Below are positions 51,549 to 59,509 of a stretch of DNA of 64,000 bases, piece after piece. The DNA lies in the NCBI RefSeq assembly GCF_018417475.1, contig NZ_CP054856.1:1395001-1459000 (forward strand), given 5' to 3'. Under the pieces are notes generated by a model, which saw only the letters and a program-made list of their open reading frames with translations, ran no database searches and had not been told where the DNA came from. Within the stretch, counting starts at the first letter, position 1. Each line of letters begins with the position of its first letter. The translations under genes and the position numbers were made by a program. This DNA comes from Novosphingobium decolorationis. Lineage in GTDB: Bacteria; Pseudomonadota; Alphaproteobacteria; Sphingomonadales; Sphingomonadaceae.

Positions 51549-51740
51549 CGTATCGTGTGGCCTCGTGACGAATGTGTGCCGCAGACTCGGCACATGTGCG
51601 CAGATAGCGCCCCCAAGCCTCTGCGCAAAGCCACCTTTTTGAGGGGTTGCCAGATGCACCAAGGGCGCGAACCGGTTACGGTCGCGCCCTCATGGCTCAA
51701 GCGGCCCCGGCATTCAAGTCCAAGGCCTGTATCGAGGTGC

Positions 51741-51770
51741 CCGAACGCGCACCCGATGGTGCACGTTCGG
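51741..51770 (-). terminator. hairpin downstream of rpsU, possible terminator
   Basis: CCGAACG-C-GCACC / GGTGC-A-CGTTCGG with a CGAT loop lies 12 nt after the rpsU stop codon. It lacks a T-run. A second GC-rich hairpin (AGGGCGCGA / TCGCGCCCT) follows at 51662-51690. Confidence 0.5.
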
Positions 51771-51781
51771 CAAACGCCGTC

Positions 51782-51988
51782 TTACTTGACGCCGTCACGC
51801 TCCATGCGCTTGCGCTCCAGCTTGCGGGCGCGACGCACGGCAGCGGCCTTTTCGCGGGCGCGCTTTTCCGACGGCTTCTCGAAGTGGCGACGCAGCTTCA
51901 TTTCGCGGTAGACGCCTTCACGCTGCAGCTTCTTCTTGAGCGCACGAAGGGCCTGGTCAACATTGTTGTCGCGAACCATGATCTGCAT
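51782..51988 (-). CDS. rpsU: 30S ribosomal protein S21
   Basis: This 68-aa basic ribosomal protein of the small subunit helps base-pairing of mRNA with the 16S 3' end. The sequence [20 protein letters not shown], with [19 protein letters not shown] and the Arg/Lys-rich tail, is typical of alphaproteobacterial S21. The start at 51988 gives the family's MQIxVRDN beginning; MVRDN at 51979 is the alternative. It is a single gene. Confidence 0.96.
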   Translation of the reverse strand: MQIMVRDNNVDQALRALKKKLQREGVYREMKLRRHFEKPSEKRAREKAAAVRRARKLERKRMERDGVK

Positions 51989-52255
51989 AAAACTACCACA
52001 CCTCAAAAATACGAACGAAGCCCGCCCCACACCTCCTACATGGCGAGACGAACCGCGAATCAAATGGAACCAAAAGCGCCGAATCCCGCTAAAGGTCCGA
52101 CTGGGTTGGTGGCGCCAATATCAAAGTGACGCGCCCAAGACAACCCAAAGACTCCCCAAAACGCCCGAAACCGCCAATAACGGCGCTTTACCCGCCCCCG
52201 AAGCGGGGCAAGCAGCGATTGGAAATTGCGCGAATCGCGGGTAAGGCGGGCCTCT

Positions 52256-52660
52256 ATGCCCCAACCATCCTTCCTTGCCGCCTCGCTTTACGTGGCGCTG
52301 GGCGGCGGAACCGGCGCCTGGCTGCGGTTTCTCGTCGGCCGCGCCTGGACTGCCGCGCTCGGCCCCGCGCGCGCGGGAGTCTTTCCCTACGGCACGCTCA
52401 CCGTGAATGTGCTGGGCTCGCTCTTCATGGGACTCCTCATCGGCGCACTTGCACGCTATGGGAGCCACGGCGAAGGCACCCGGCTGTTCATCGCAGTCGG
52501 CCTGCTCGGGGGGTTCACCACTTTCTCCTCGTTCAGCCTCGACTTCATCACCATTCTCGAGCGCGGGCAACCTGGCCTTGCCGCGCTCTATGTCGGCGCC
52601 TCGCTGCTTGCAGGGTTCGCCGGATTGTTTCTGGGCCTCCTTATCATGCGGAGCATCTAA
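52256..52660 (+). CDS. crcB: CrcB/Fluc fluoride channel
   Basis: This 134-aa four-helix membrane protein is the dual-topology fluoride channel that keeps cytoplasmic fluoride low. Family landmarks are GGGTGAWLRF, the GTLTVNVLGSLFMGLL helix with the pore Asn, and GLLGGFTTFSSFSLD with the phenylalanine box and TFSS. No fluoride riboswitch is recognisable upstream. It ends 3 nt before the pseudouridine synthase gene and starts a run of co-directional genes. Confidence 0.96.
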   Translation: MPQPSFLAASLYVALGGGTGAWLRFLVGRAWTAALGPARAGVFPYGTLTVNVLGSLFMGLLIGALARYGSHGEGTRLFIAVGLLGGFTTFSSFSLDFITILERGQPGLAALYVGASLLAGFAGLFLGLLIMRSI

Positions 52661-52663
52661 TTC

Positions 52664-53929
52664 ATGGCCGGTAACGACGACATCGTCCGCCAGTTCACCG
52701 TCGGCCACGACGACGAGGGCGTACGCCTCGACCGCTGGTTCAAGCGCCACCTGCCCAAGGTCGGCTTCGCGATGGTCTCGCGCTGGGCGCGCACCGGCCA
52801 GATCCGCGTCGACGGCAAGCGCGCGGACGTGGACACGCGCCTCACCGCAGGCCAGGTCCTGCGCGTACCGCCCGGCGGCGAGGCCCGGCCCGGCGGCCAG
52901 GCGCCCCGCCCCAAGCGCGAGCTGACCGAAGAGGAACTCGAACTCGCCGACCAGATGGTGCTGACGCAGGACCGCGCCGCCATCGTCCTCAACAAGCCGC
53001 CGGGCCTTGCCACGCAGGGCGGCTCGGGCATGAAGCAGCACGTCGACGGCCTGCTCGACGCCTATGCCCCCGACGGCCCTCGCCCGCGTCTTGTCCACCG
53101 CCTCGACAAGGACACCTCGGGCGTCCTGCTCATCGCGCGCACGCCGGGCAGCGCCGCCTACTTTTCCAAGCGCTTTTCGGGGCGCTCGGCGCAGAAGATC
53201 TACTGGGCGCTCGTCATGGGCGTGCCCAACATCGATGATGGCATGATCGAACTGCCGCTCGCCAAGCAGCCGGGCACCGGCGGCGAGAAGATGCACGTCG
53301 ATGAGGAAAACGGCCAGAGCGCGCGCACCCGCTTCCGCGTGCTTGACCGCGCGGGCAACCGCGCCGCCTGGGTCGAACTGCACCCGCTCACGGGCCGCAC
53401 CCACCAGCTGCGCGTCCACATGGCCGCGATCGGCCACCCGATCGTGGGCGATGGCAAGTACGGCGGGCAGGACGCGTTCCTGTCGGGCACGATCAGCCGC
53501 AAGATGCACCTGCACGCACGCCGCCTCATCATCGAGCACCCCGACGGCGCTCCGCTCGACGTCACCGCACCGCTGCCCGAGCACTTTGCCAATTCCATGG
53601 AGAACCTGGGCTTCGACGAGGCCGACGGCGCCGAGCTGCCCCCCGGCCCCGCCCCCATCACCAAGGAAGATGAGAAGCGCGCCGCCAAGCAGCACTCCAA
53701 GCAGATCCGCAAGGAGCGCCGGGGTGAGCGCCGCACGCGCACGACCGGCCGTTCGGAGGAAGGCGGCCGGGGCCCGCGCGCCGGTGGCGGCAAGGGAAAG
53801 ACGCCGGGCAAGGGCCTGCACAAGGGCCCTCCGGGCACCCGCGTGCCCAAGAAGTCCGGCCCCAAGAAGTCCGGCCCCAAGAAGGGCAAGGGCAGCCCCG
53901 TGCCCAAGGGCAAGGCGCCCAAGCGCTAA
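52664..53929 (+). CDS. RluA-family 23S rRNA pseudouridine synthase with long basic tail
   Basis: This 421-aa enzyme converts uridines in rRNA to pseudouridine. It has an N-terminal S4 RNA-binding domain (about residues 18-75) and a catalytic RluA domain with VHRLDKDTSG (catalytic Asp148), then ARTPGSAAYFSKRF and PLTGRTHQLRVHMAAIGHP. It most resembles RluC, which modifies 955/2504/2580 in Escherichia coli numbering, but the exact targets cannot be read. The last about 100 residues are an unusual Lys/Gly/Pro-rich tail with repeated SGPKK units, probably disordered and RNA-binding. It follows crcB by 3 nt. Confidence 0.93.
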   Translation: MAGNDDIVRQFTVGHDDEGVRLDRWFKRHLPKVGFAMVSRWARTGQIRVDGKRADVDTRLTAGQVLRVPPGGEARPGGQAPRPKRELTEEELELADQMVLTQDRAAIVLNKPPGLATQGGSGMKQHVDGLLDAYAPDGPRPRLVHRLDKDTSGVLLIARTPGSAAYFSKRFSGRSAQKIYWALVMGVPNIDDGMIELPLAKQPGTGGEKMHVDEENGQSARTRFRVLDRAGNRAAWVELHPLTGRTHQLRVHMAAIGHPIVGDGKYGGQDAFLSGTISRKMHLHARRLIIEHPDGAPLDVTAPLPEHFANSMENLGFDEADGAELPPGPAPITKEDEKRAAKQHSKQIRKERRGERRTRTTGRSEEGGRGPRAGGGKGKTPGKGLHKGPPGTRVPKKSGPKKSGPKKGKGSPVPKGKAPKR

Positions 53930-53986
53930 GGCCCAGGTTCTGAGCCCAAGTGCCAAGGCCCAAGTCCTAAGGAAGGAAACGCGCTG

Positions 53987-54637
53987 ATGAAACTGGCGGT
54001 CTTCGATTGCGATGGCACCCTGATCGACGGGCAGGCCGCGATCTGCGAGGCTATGGAGGCCACCTTCGCCGCGCATGATCTGACAGCGCCGCCGCGCGCC
54101 ACGATCCGCCGCGCGGTCGGCCTCTCGCTGCCCCAGGCGATGCGCGCGCTGCTCCCCGAAAGCGACGGCGAGCAGCAGCACGCCATGGCCGAGACCTACA
54201 AGCAGGCGTTCCGCCAGGCCCGCACCGAGGGCCGCGTCTCGCAACCGCTCTTCGAGGGCATCCGCGAGACGCTCGAAGCGCTCAAGGCGGCGGGCTGGAC
54301 GCTGGCGGTGGCCACCGGCATGTCCGACCGCGGCCTTGCCCATTGCCTTGCCAACAACGGCATCGCCGAGCTCTTCGTCAGCCTCCAGACCGCCGACCGC
54401 CACCCCTCCAAGCCGCACCCCGCGATGCTGGAAGAGGCCATGTTCGAGGCGGGCGCCAACGCCGAGCAGACCGTGATGATCGGCGACACCGCCTACGACA
54501 TGGAGATGGCGAAAGCCGCCTGGGTGCGCGGCGTGGGGGTCGACTGGGGCTACCACCATCCCGAGGAGCTGATGAAGGCGGGCGCGGAATTCGTCGCCGA
54601 AACGCCTGACCAGCTGCGCGCGCACCTGCTGGCATGA
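53987..54637 (+). CDS. HAD-family phosphatase (phosphoglycolate phosphatase-like)
   Basis: This 216-aa cytoplasmic HAD hydrolase has nucleophile Asp7 and acid/base Asp9 in VFDCDGTLID, a helical cap (about 15-90), motif II VATGMSD, motif III lysine in SKPHPAML and the metal site MIGDTAYDMEMAKAA. The arrangement is that of the Gph/PGP branch, but the substrate is uncertain. Its TGA overlaps the ATG of the next gene, so translation is coupled. Short direct repeats (GCCCAAGT-type) occupy the gap after the pseudouridine synthase. Confidence 0.92.
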   Translation: MKLAVFDCDGTLIDGQAAICEAMEATFAAHDLTAPPRATIRRAVGLSLPQAMRALLPESDGEQQHAMAETYKQAFRQARTEGRVSQPLFEGIRETLEALKAAGWTLAVATGMSDRGLAHCLANNGIAELFVSLQTADRHPSKPHPAMLEEAMFEAGANAEQTVMIGDTAYDMEMAKAAWVRGVGVDWGYHHPEELMKAGAEFVAETPDQLRAHLLA

Positions 54638-54891
54638 GCGCGCCCCCGCCCGCCCCCTCCGGCGCGCCCGATCCCGCCGCCAGGCGCTTCTTCATCATCC
54701 AGGCCGTGCGCCTCCTGGGTGTCGCCTGCGTGGTCGTGGGCATCCTCATCGCCAAGGGCGGGCTCTTTGCCCCCGCCCCTCCGGCGCTGGGCTATGTCCT
54801 TGTCGCCAATGGCCTTGTCGACCTCTTCCTCATCCCCGCCCTCCTCGCCCGCAAGTGGCGCAGCCGACCGGGCGACCAACCAGAGAGCTGA
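54634..54891 (+). CDS. small two-helix membrane protein
   Basis: This 85-aa protein has a Pro/Ala-rich polar start and then two helices (FIIQAVRLLGVACVVVGILIA and ALGYVLVANGLVDLFLIPALL). It overlaps the HAD gene stop by 4 nt (ATGA) and ends 6 nt before the ATP12-type gene, so it belongs to the same operon. Function is unknown; neighbouring ATP12 and HAD genes give no direct clue. Confidence 0.82.
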   Translation: MSAPPPAPSGAPDPAARRFFIIQAVRLLGVACVVVGILIAKGGLFAPAPPALGYVLVANGLVDLFLIPALLARKWRSRPGDQPES

Positions 54892-54897
54892 AGTTTC

Positions 54898-55602
54898 GTG
54901 AAACGTTTCTACAAGGAAGTGACCGCCACCCCGCTCGAGGACGGCTCGGGCTGGTGCGTGCGCCTCGATGGCCGCGCGATCAAGACGGCCGGCGGCCGCC
55001 CGCAGGTCGTGCCCAGCCAGGCGCTGGCCGAGGTGCTCGCCGCCGAGTGGGCCGCGCAAGGCGAAGAGATCGACACCGCCCGCTTCGTCACGCGCGACCT
55101 TGTCGACTTCGCGCTCGACGCCGTGGCGCCCCAGCGCGAGACCGTGCTCACCGAGCTGCTGCCCTACGCCGAGACCGACACGCTGTGCTACCGGGCCGAT
55201 CCCGACGAGGCGCTCTACAAGCGCCAGCTCGCGGTGTGGGAGCCGATCCTCACCGCCACCGAAGAGCGCCTGGGCGTGCGCTTTGCGCGTATTTCCGGGA
55301 TCATGCACCGTGCCCACCCGGAGGAAACCCTCAGCCGGATCGCCGAGGAACTGGCGCGCCACGATGCCTTCACCCTCGCCGCGCTCAAGATGATGGCAAG
55401 CCTGGCGGCTTCGCTCATCATCGCGCTCGCCGCGCTGGAGGAAGAGGCCGATGCCGCCGCGCTGTGGCAGGCGGCAAACCTCGAAGAAGACTGGCAGGTG
55501 GAACTGTGGGGCGAGGACGCCGAGGCGGCCGAGAACCGCGCCGCGCGCCTTGCCGCCTTCGAACTCGCCATGCGCGTCGCCAAGCTCGCAAGGGCGCACT
55601 GA
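54898..55602 (+). CDS. ATP12-family F1-ATPase assembly chaperone
   Basis: This 234-aa chaperone is related to mitochondrial Atp12, which binds the alpha subunit of F1 during ATP synthase assembly. The N-terminal KRFYKEVTATPLEDGSGWCV and LDGRAIKTAGGRP, the middle DTLCYRADPDEALYKRQ and the C-terminal helical LLWQAANLEEDWQVELWGEDAEA-like region fit the family. A GTG start at 54898 lies 6 nt after the small membrane gene. It is common in alphaproteobacteria. Confidence 0.93.
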   Translation: MKRFYKEVTATPLEDGSGWCVRLDGRAIKTAGGRPQVVPSQALAEVLAAEWAAQGEEIDTARFVTRDLVDFALDAVAPQRETVLTELLPYAETDTLCYRADPDEALYKRQLAVWEPILTATEERLGVRFARISGIMHRAHPEETLSRIAEELARHDAFTLAALKMMASLAASLIIALAALEEEADAAALWQAANLEEDWQVELWGEDAEAAENRAARLAAFELAMRVAKLARAH

Positions 55603-55633
55603 TCGCGGGGCCTTGCTCCCCTGCCCGGCGCGC

Positions 55634-56398
55634 ATGAAGATCGTCTTCAGCCGCAAGGGCTTCGACACCACGGCGGGCGGGGTTCCCTCGCCCATCGTGG
55701 ACGGCGCGCCTGTCTCGCTCCCGATCCCGACGCCGGGCCGCTCGGTCACGACCTATGCGCAGCGGGGCCTGGGCCATCTGGTCGAAGAGGTAACGCGCGG
55801 GCGCCTGGCCGCCGATGCGCTGTGCCATGACGACCCGATGTTCGGCCGCTCCCCGCAGGGTGAGGCGCTGTGCTGGTTCGGGCAGTTCGGGGCCGCGCAA
55901 GGGCATCTGGCGAAGCACGGCGTCGGGGTGGGCGACCATTTCCTCTTCTTCGGCCTCTTCGCCGACCCGGAGACGGGCGAGCGCCACCACCGCATTTTTG
56001 CCCATATGCAGGTGCGCATGACAGGCAGCCCTCAGGAGCTGCGCGCCCGGCCCGACTGGCCCGAACCACCGCTCCCCCACCCCCATGAGATCGGGGAATG
56101 GAGCGCCAATAACAGCTTGTGGATCGGCCCCGGCACCTGCGCGAAGACCGCCGACCCGGCGCTGCGCCTGACCGCGTCAGGCGGCCCGCTCAACTTGTGG
56201 GACGTGCCGCCCTGGCTCAGACGCCGCGGGCTGACCTACCACGAACGCCCCGAGCGCTGGAAACGGGCCAGCGCCCGCCACGGCCCCCGCCTCGATTCCG
56301 CAAGGCGCGGGCAGGAATTCATCTGCGACATCGGCCGCGCCGAGGCCCCGCGCGCGTGGCTGGCCGAGATCGTGGCGCGGATTGAGGGCAACGGGTGA
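55634..56398 (+). CDS. Nmad3-like protein (nucleotide modification-associated domain 3)
   Basis: This 254-aa soluble protein begins MKIVFSRKGFDTTAGGVPSP and continues IVDGAPVSLPIPTPG. To my reading that is the pattern of the Nmad3 family, predicted computationally from phage and bacterial base-modification contexts. Further features are GEALCWFGQFGAAQGHL, the strand-turn GVGVGDHFLFFGLFAD and a basic C-terminal third. No catalytic motif of a known enzyme is obvious, and no methyltransferase or restriction gene is adjacent. The ATG at 55634 lies 31 nt after the ATP12 gene. The family assignment is from memory of the motif and should be checked. Confidence 0.65.
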   Translation: MKIVFSRKGFDTTAGGVPSPIVDGAPVSLPIPTPGRSVTTYAQRGLGHLVEEVTRGRLAADALCHDDPMFGRSPQGEALCWFGQFGAAQGHLAKHGVGVGDHFLFFGLFADPETGERHHRIFAHMQVRMTGSPQELRARPDWPEPPLPHPHEIGEWSANNSLWIGPGTCAKTADPALRLTASGGPLNLWDVPPWLRRRGLTYHERPERWKRASARHGPRLDSARRGQEFICDIGRAEAPRAWLAEIVARIEGNG

Positions 56399-56415
56399 AT
56401 GAAGGCAGAACCCTT

Positions 56416-56528
56416 CAAGGGGCCATCGCCTCTTGACCCCAGAACCGGCAACCTCGCCTTCCTCAGCCAAGGCAGCGCGAGCACCCAAAACTCGACATGT
56501 TGGGGAGCCCGAGGGCGATGGCCCTCGG
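56416..56528 (+). repeat. 113-bp palindromic element, full copy
   Basis: The left hairpin is CAAGGGGCCATCGCCTCTTG (56416-56435, wobble in stem) and the right hairpin is CCGAGGGCGATGGCCCTCGG (56509-56528). It lies between the convergent Nmad3-like and outer-membrane-barrel genes. Confidence 0.9.
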
Positions 56529-56561
56529 ATTCCATACCTTTTCTTCCCCTTCACCCATGAA

Positions 56562-56594
56562 AAAAGCCCGCCCCGGCATAACCGGAGCGGGCCC
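56562..56594 (-). terminator. Rho-independent terminator of outer-membrane barrel gene
   Basis: On the minus strand GCCCGCTCCGG / GCCGGGGCGGGC with a TTAT loop is followed by TTTTTT, about 25 nt after the stop codon. Confidence 0.9.
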
Positions 56595-56617
56595 TCTTCT
56601 TGAGCCTGTAAGAAGGA

Positions 56618-57199
56618 TCAGAACTTGGTGCCGACAGCCAGCACGCCCTGGTGGCGGCTGAAGTCCGAACCGTAGTTCGAGTAGCGGTATTCCGCCTTGA
56701 TGAAGAGATTGCTGGTCACGTCGTACTCGTAGCCCGCGCCAACGCGGAAGCCGTTGAGCGTGTCGTGTGCGCCGAGGTCGCTGAAGCCGGCAAGGTTCTG
56801 GTCGAGCGTGTCGCTCTTGTAGCTCACGCCGACGCGGGTGTTGGTGTAGCCACCCAGCACGTAAAGCTTGTTGCGCGCGCCGATGTTGGTGCCGAGGCGA
56901 ACGACGGCTGCGAGGTCACGACGCGCTTCGAGGCAGGCGCGGTCGCCGGCTTCGAGGACATCATGCGCGCAGTCGCGGGCCGAGCTGTCGCCGTAGCTTC
57001 CCTGCACACCGACGAAAAGGTTGTTGGAGAGCTGGTAGTCGTAACCTGCCGAAACACCATACTGAACGCCCGCCTCGGAATCGCCGTCGTGCTGCGCCAC
57101 GTCGAGACCACCTTCGATCTGCACGAACGCCTGGGCGTTGGCAGCAGCGGGGAGGGCGAACAGTGCAGCACTGGCGGCGAGAAGAGCAATCTTCTTCAT
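56618..57199 (-). CDS. small outer-membrane beta-barrel protein (opacity/Omp25-like)
   Basis: This 193-aa protein has a clear signal peptide (MKKIALLAASAALFALPAAANAQ). The mature part is built from amphipathic strands (YGVSAGYDYQLSNNLFVGVQ, KLYVLGGYTNTRVGVSYK, GFRVGAGYEYDVTSNLFIKA) and ends in phenylalanine, as in eight-stranded barrels. Two cysteines near residues 78 and 90 may pair in an external loop. AGGAG lies 7 nt before the ATG. Such proteins act in adhesion, envelope stability or as surface antigens. Confidence 0.9.
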   Translation of the reverse strand: MKKIALLAASAALFALPAAANAQAFVQIEGGLDVAQHDGDSEAGVQYGVSAGYDYQLSNNLFVGVQGSYGDSSARDCAHDVLEAGDRACLEARRDLAAVVRLGTNIGARNKLYVLGGYTNTRVGVSYKSDTLDQNLAGFSDLGAHDTLNGFRVGAGYEYDVTSNLFIKAEYRYSNYGSDFSRHQGVLAVGTKF

Positions 57200-57675
57200 T
57201 GTAAACTCCTGAAAACCTGCCCTTATCTGGTCACGTGGCCAGCGGGCCGCCGCCACATACGCCCCGCAGCCCGCGGTGCAATGCCCAGCCCCTGTTTCCG
57301 CCCGGTCACCCCCGGGAACTGTGTCCTTGGGATCACACCCCGGCATGTGGACACATGTGCGCAGAGCCCAGCTTTCCGCCAGAAATGCCGCGCGCGCCGA
57401 TTTCGCTCCGAGCGGCTGTAATTTTTTTGTCATGCAGGGTCTTTAATTCGCAGAATGAACTCCTATGTTTTTGATATTGCAGAACTTGCTGTTTACAATT
57501 CTGCAACACGGCGAATCAGCCACCCTCCTCCCACATCGACGGTTCTACGTGATTCGGGTCCATCTCGTCCGCTTGCAGCGCCTGCATGTGCGTACGCAAA
57601 CTGACGATTGGGAAACAATCCAGACACGCAGGACGGGCCGCGGAGCCTCAGGCGAAAGAAGGAAGGGTCCTTTTC
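57200..57675. other. intergenic promoter region of the outer-membrane barrel gene
   Basis: No gene is present. An AT-rich patch (about 57420-57510) includes a TTACA-N4-TGCAA palindrome. The adjacent segment to 57885 holds a repeat element and a hairpin. Confidence 0.5.
57493..57506. promoter_or_regulatory. TTGCA-N4-TGCAA-type palindrome (one mismatch)
   Basis: The sequence is TTACA-ATTC-TGCAA. An overlapping wider inverted repeat TTGCAGAA / TTCTGCAA spans 57477-57506. It lies about 295 nt upstream of the outer-membrane barrel start, so a regulatory role is weakly supported. Confidence 0.35.
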
Positions 57676-57788
57676 CAAGGGGCCATCGCCCCTTGACCCC
57701 AAACCGGGCGACCTCACCTTCCTCAGCCAACGCGGCGTGAGAGCATTGAGCTCGACTGGTCCGGGAGCCCGAGGGCGATGGCCCTCGG
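57676..57788 (+). repeat. 113-bp palindromic element, full copy
   Basis: The left hairpin is CAAGGGGCCATCGCCCCTTG (57676-57695) and the right hairpin is CCGAGGGCGATGGCCCTCGG (57769-57788). It lies downstream of the Mla-operon lipoprotein gene. Confidence 0.93.
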
Positions 57789-57818
57789 AACATCCCCCTT
57801 CCCGAGCTCCCAAACGAG

Positions 57819-57850
57819 AGGGGCCCCGCTCCTATCGAAGCGAGGCCCCT
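57819..57850 (-). terminator. hairpin at the end of the Mla-type operon
   Basis: AGGGGCCCCGCT / AGCGAGGCCCCT (one mismatch) with an 8-nt loop lies 36 nt after the lipoprotein stop codon on the minus strand. No strong T-run follows. Confidence 0.55.
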
Positions 57851-57885
57851 GCCCTATCCTGTACGAAGGATCGTCGCGGCGGCGA

Positions 57886-58542
57886 TCAGCCGCCCTTGAC
57901 CCAGGCAGCGACCTCGCTCGCCACCTGGTTGGCGGCCTGGTTGAGCGCGGGGCCCACCGCGGCAGCCTCGGCCGCGACACCCGGTACGACCGCCTCGAAG
58001 CGGCGGCGCTCCAGTTCCTCGTTGCCGCGCTGCCAGCGCACGGCGTCATAGCGCACGATCACCGAACTGGTCTGCGCGTCATAGCCCATGTCCCGCAGAC
58101 GCCCGCCGATGAAGGTCTTGCCCTTCACCTCGTAGTCCGCGCCTTCCAGCACCATCTGGTCGGTATCCGCGCGGATCGTTTCGGCCAGAAGCGCGCGGAA
58201 CAGGCGCGTGGGCTTCTCGATCCAGCCCGCGCCCTTGAGGTAGGCGATATTCGCCGGGTCGATGCGCACGGGCACGCGCAGCGCTTCCAGGCTGCGCTCG
58301 GTCTCGGGCTCGAGCACGACGATCGCATCGGAGAGCTTGCCGCGCGCGACCGAGCCTGCAGGCGCGGTGTGATCGGGGGTCAGGCGGATCAGGGTATCGG
58401 GCACCTCGGGCGCAAAGCTGACGCAGCCCGCGAGCGCCAGGCTCGCCGCAGCCGCAGCCGCAGCCGCGCCGAGCCGCCCGCGCCCGAAGGCCAGGGCGCG
58501 TGCGGGGGAGGACATCCAGAACAGGCTTTTCATCGTCATCAT
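57886..58542 (-). CDS. ABC-transport auxiliary lipoprotein of the Mla-type system
   Basis: This 218-aa lipoprotein has a long Ala-rich signal and a lipobox LALAGC (Cys near residue 40). The mature domain (RLTPDHTAPAG onward, DAIVVLEPETERSLEALRVPVR) is of the ABC_trans_aux/PqiC type, which sits on the periplasmic side of MCE transport systems. The ATG at 58542 follows AAGGA. It starts 19 nt after the MlaD-family gene and is the last gene of the operon. Confidence 0.88.
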   Translation of the reverse strand: MMTMKSLFWMSSPARALAFGRGRLGAAAAAAAASLALAGCVSFAPEVPDTLIRLTPDHTAPAGSVARGKLSDAIVVLEPETERSLEALRVPVRIDPANIAYLKGAGWIEKPTRLFRALLAETIRADTDQMVLEGADYEVKGKTFIGGRLRDMGYDAQTSSVIVRYDAVRWQRGNEELERRRFEAVVPGVAAEAAAVGPALNQAANQVASEVAAWVKGG

Positions 58543-58561
58543 CGTTTCGTCCTTGCCCGGC

Positions 58562-59500
58562 TCAGGGCTTGTAGTCGGGCAGCTTCTGGCCCTTGAGCAG
58601 GGCACCGGCCCCCTGTTCCTCGATCGTCTCGGTCACGTTGCGCAGCGCCCGGCTGGTCGCGCGAAGGTCGCGGATCGCGGATTCGGCGGCGGGCAGCGTG
58701 CTCTGCGAGACCTGGTCCAGCGCGGGCTGCGCGTGGGCCATCGTCTGGTTCAGCTGGTCCATCGATTCCTGCGCCGACTTCAGGGTCTTGCGCATCTGCT
58801 CGGCAAGCGAGGTCCCCTTCGAGCCGAGCAGGTCGTCGGTCTTGTTCGCCACGCCCTCGAAAGCGGCCAGCGTCTTGGTCGCCTGGTCGAGCGTGCCCTG
58901 CAGTTCGGCCATCGCGCCGCGCATCTGCGGGGTTGCCTGCGAAAGGTCGCGGGTCATCTTCTCGGTGTTGGCGAGAATGCCCGTGATCGAGCGGCGGTTG
59001 TCGGCCGACATCAGCTGGTTGAGGTTCTCGGTCAGCGTCGCGAGGCGTTCCATCAGCAGCGGCGCGTTGGCCAGCACTTCGGAGAAGCCGCCGCGCTTGG
59101 TCGGGATCACCGGCACGCCTTCGGGGCCGGGTTCCTCCAGCAGCGGAGCGCCCTTGACCGCGCCTTCGAGCTGGATGTCCGAGACGCCCGTGAAGCTGCC
59201 CTGAATCGTCGCGGTGGTGCCCACCGTGATCGGCACGCGCTCGTTCACCTTGACGCGCACGCGCACGAAGCTGGGGTCCTTGGGCCACAGCTCGATCTGC
59301 GAGATCTGGCCCACCGGCACGCCCGAGAAGTTCACTTCCGAGCCCAGCGCCAGGCCGTCCACCGACTGGGTGAAGAAGATGTCGTACTGCTGCTGGTTGC
59401 CTTCGTTGAGGCGCGCCAGCCAGACGACGAAGCCCGCCGCGAGCGCCAGCAGGATGAGGGTGACGGCCCCGACCCAGACGTGATTGGCTTTGGTTTCCAT
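58562..59500 (-). CDS. MlaD-family (MCE domain) substrate-binding protein
   Basis: This 312-aa protein has one N-terminal transmembrane helix (VGAVTLILLALAAGFVVWLA), an MCE domain (about 35-115; YDIFFTQSVDGLALGSEVNFSGV-like with GVPVGQISQIEL) and a long helical/coiled-coil C-terminal region rich in Leu/Gln heptads. MCE proteins form rings that carry phospholipids between membranes. It lies 9 nt downstream of the ATPase gene and 19 nt before the lipoprotein gene. Confidence 0.93.
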   Translation of the reverse strand: METKANHVWVGAVTLILLALAAGFVVWLARLNEGNQQQYDIFFTQSVDGLALGSEVNFSGVPVGQISQIELWPKDPSFVRVRVKVNERVPITVGTTATIQGSFTGVSDIQLEGAVKGAPLLEEPGPEGVPVIPTKRGGFSEVLANAPLLMERLATLTENLNQLMSADNRRSITGILANTEKMTRDLSQATPQMRGAMAELQGTLDQATKTLAAFEGVANKTDDLLGSKGTSLAEQMRKTLKSAQESMDQLNQTMAHAQPALDQVSQSTLPAAESAIRDLRATSRALRNVTETIEEQGAGALLKGQKLPDYKP

Positions 59501-59509
59501 GGTTGTGCC

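Noticed and set aside
52120..52255. fluoride riboswitch upstream of crcB
   Set aside because: The conserved core of the crcB motif could not be found in this segment.
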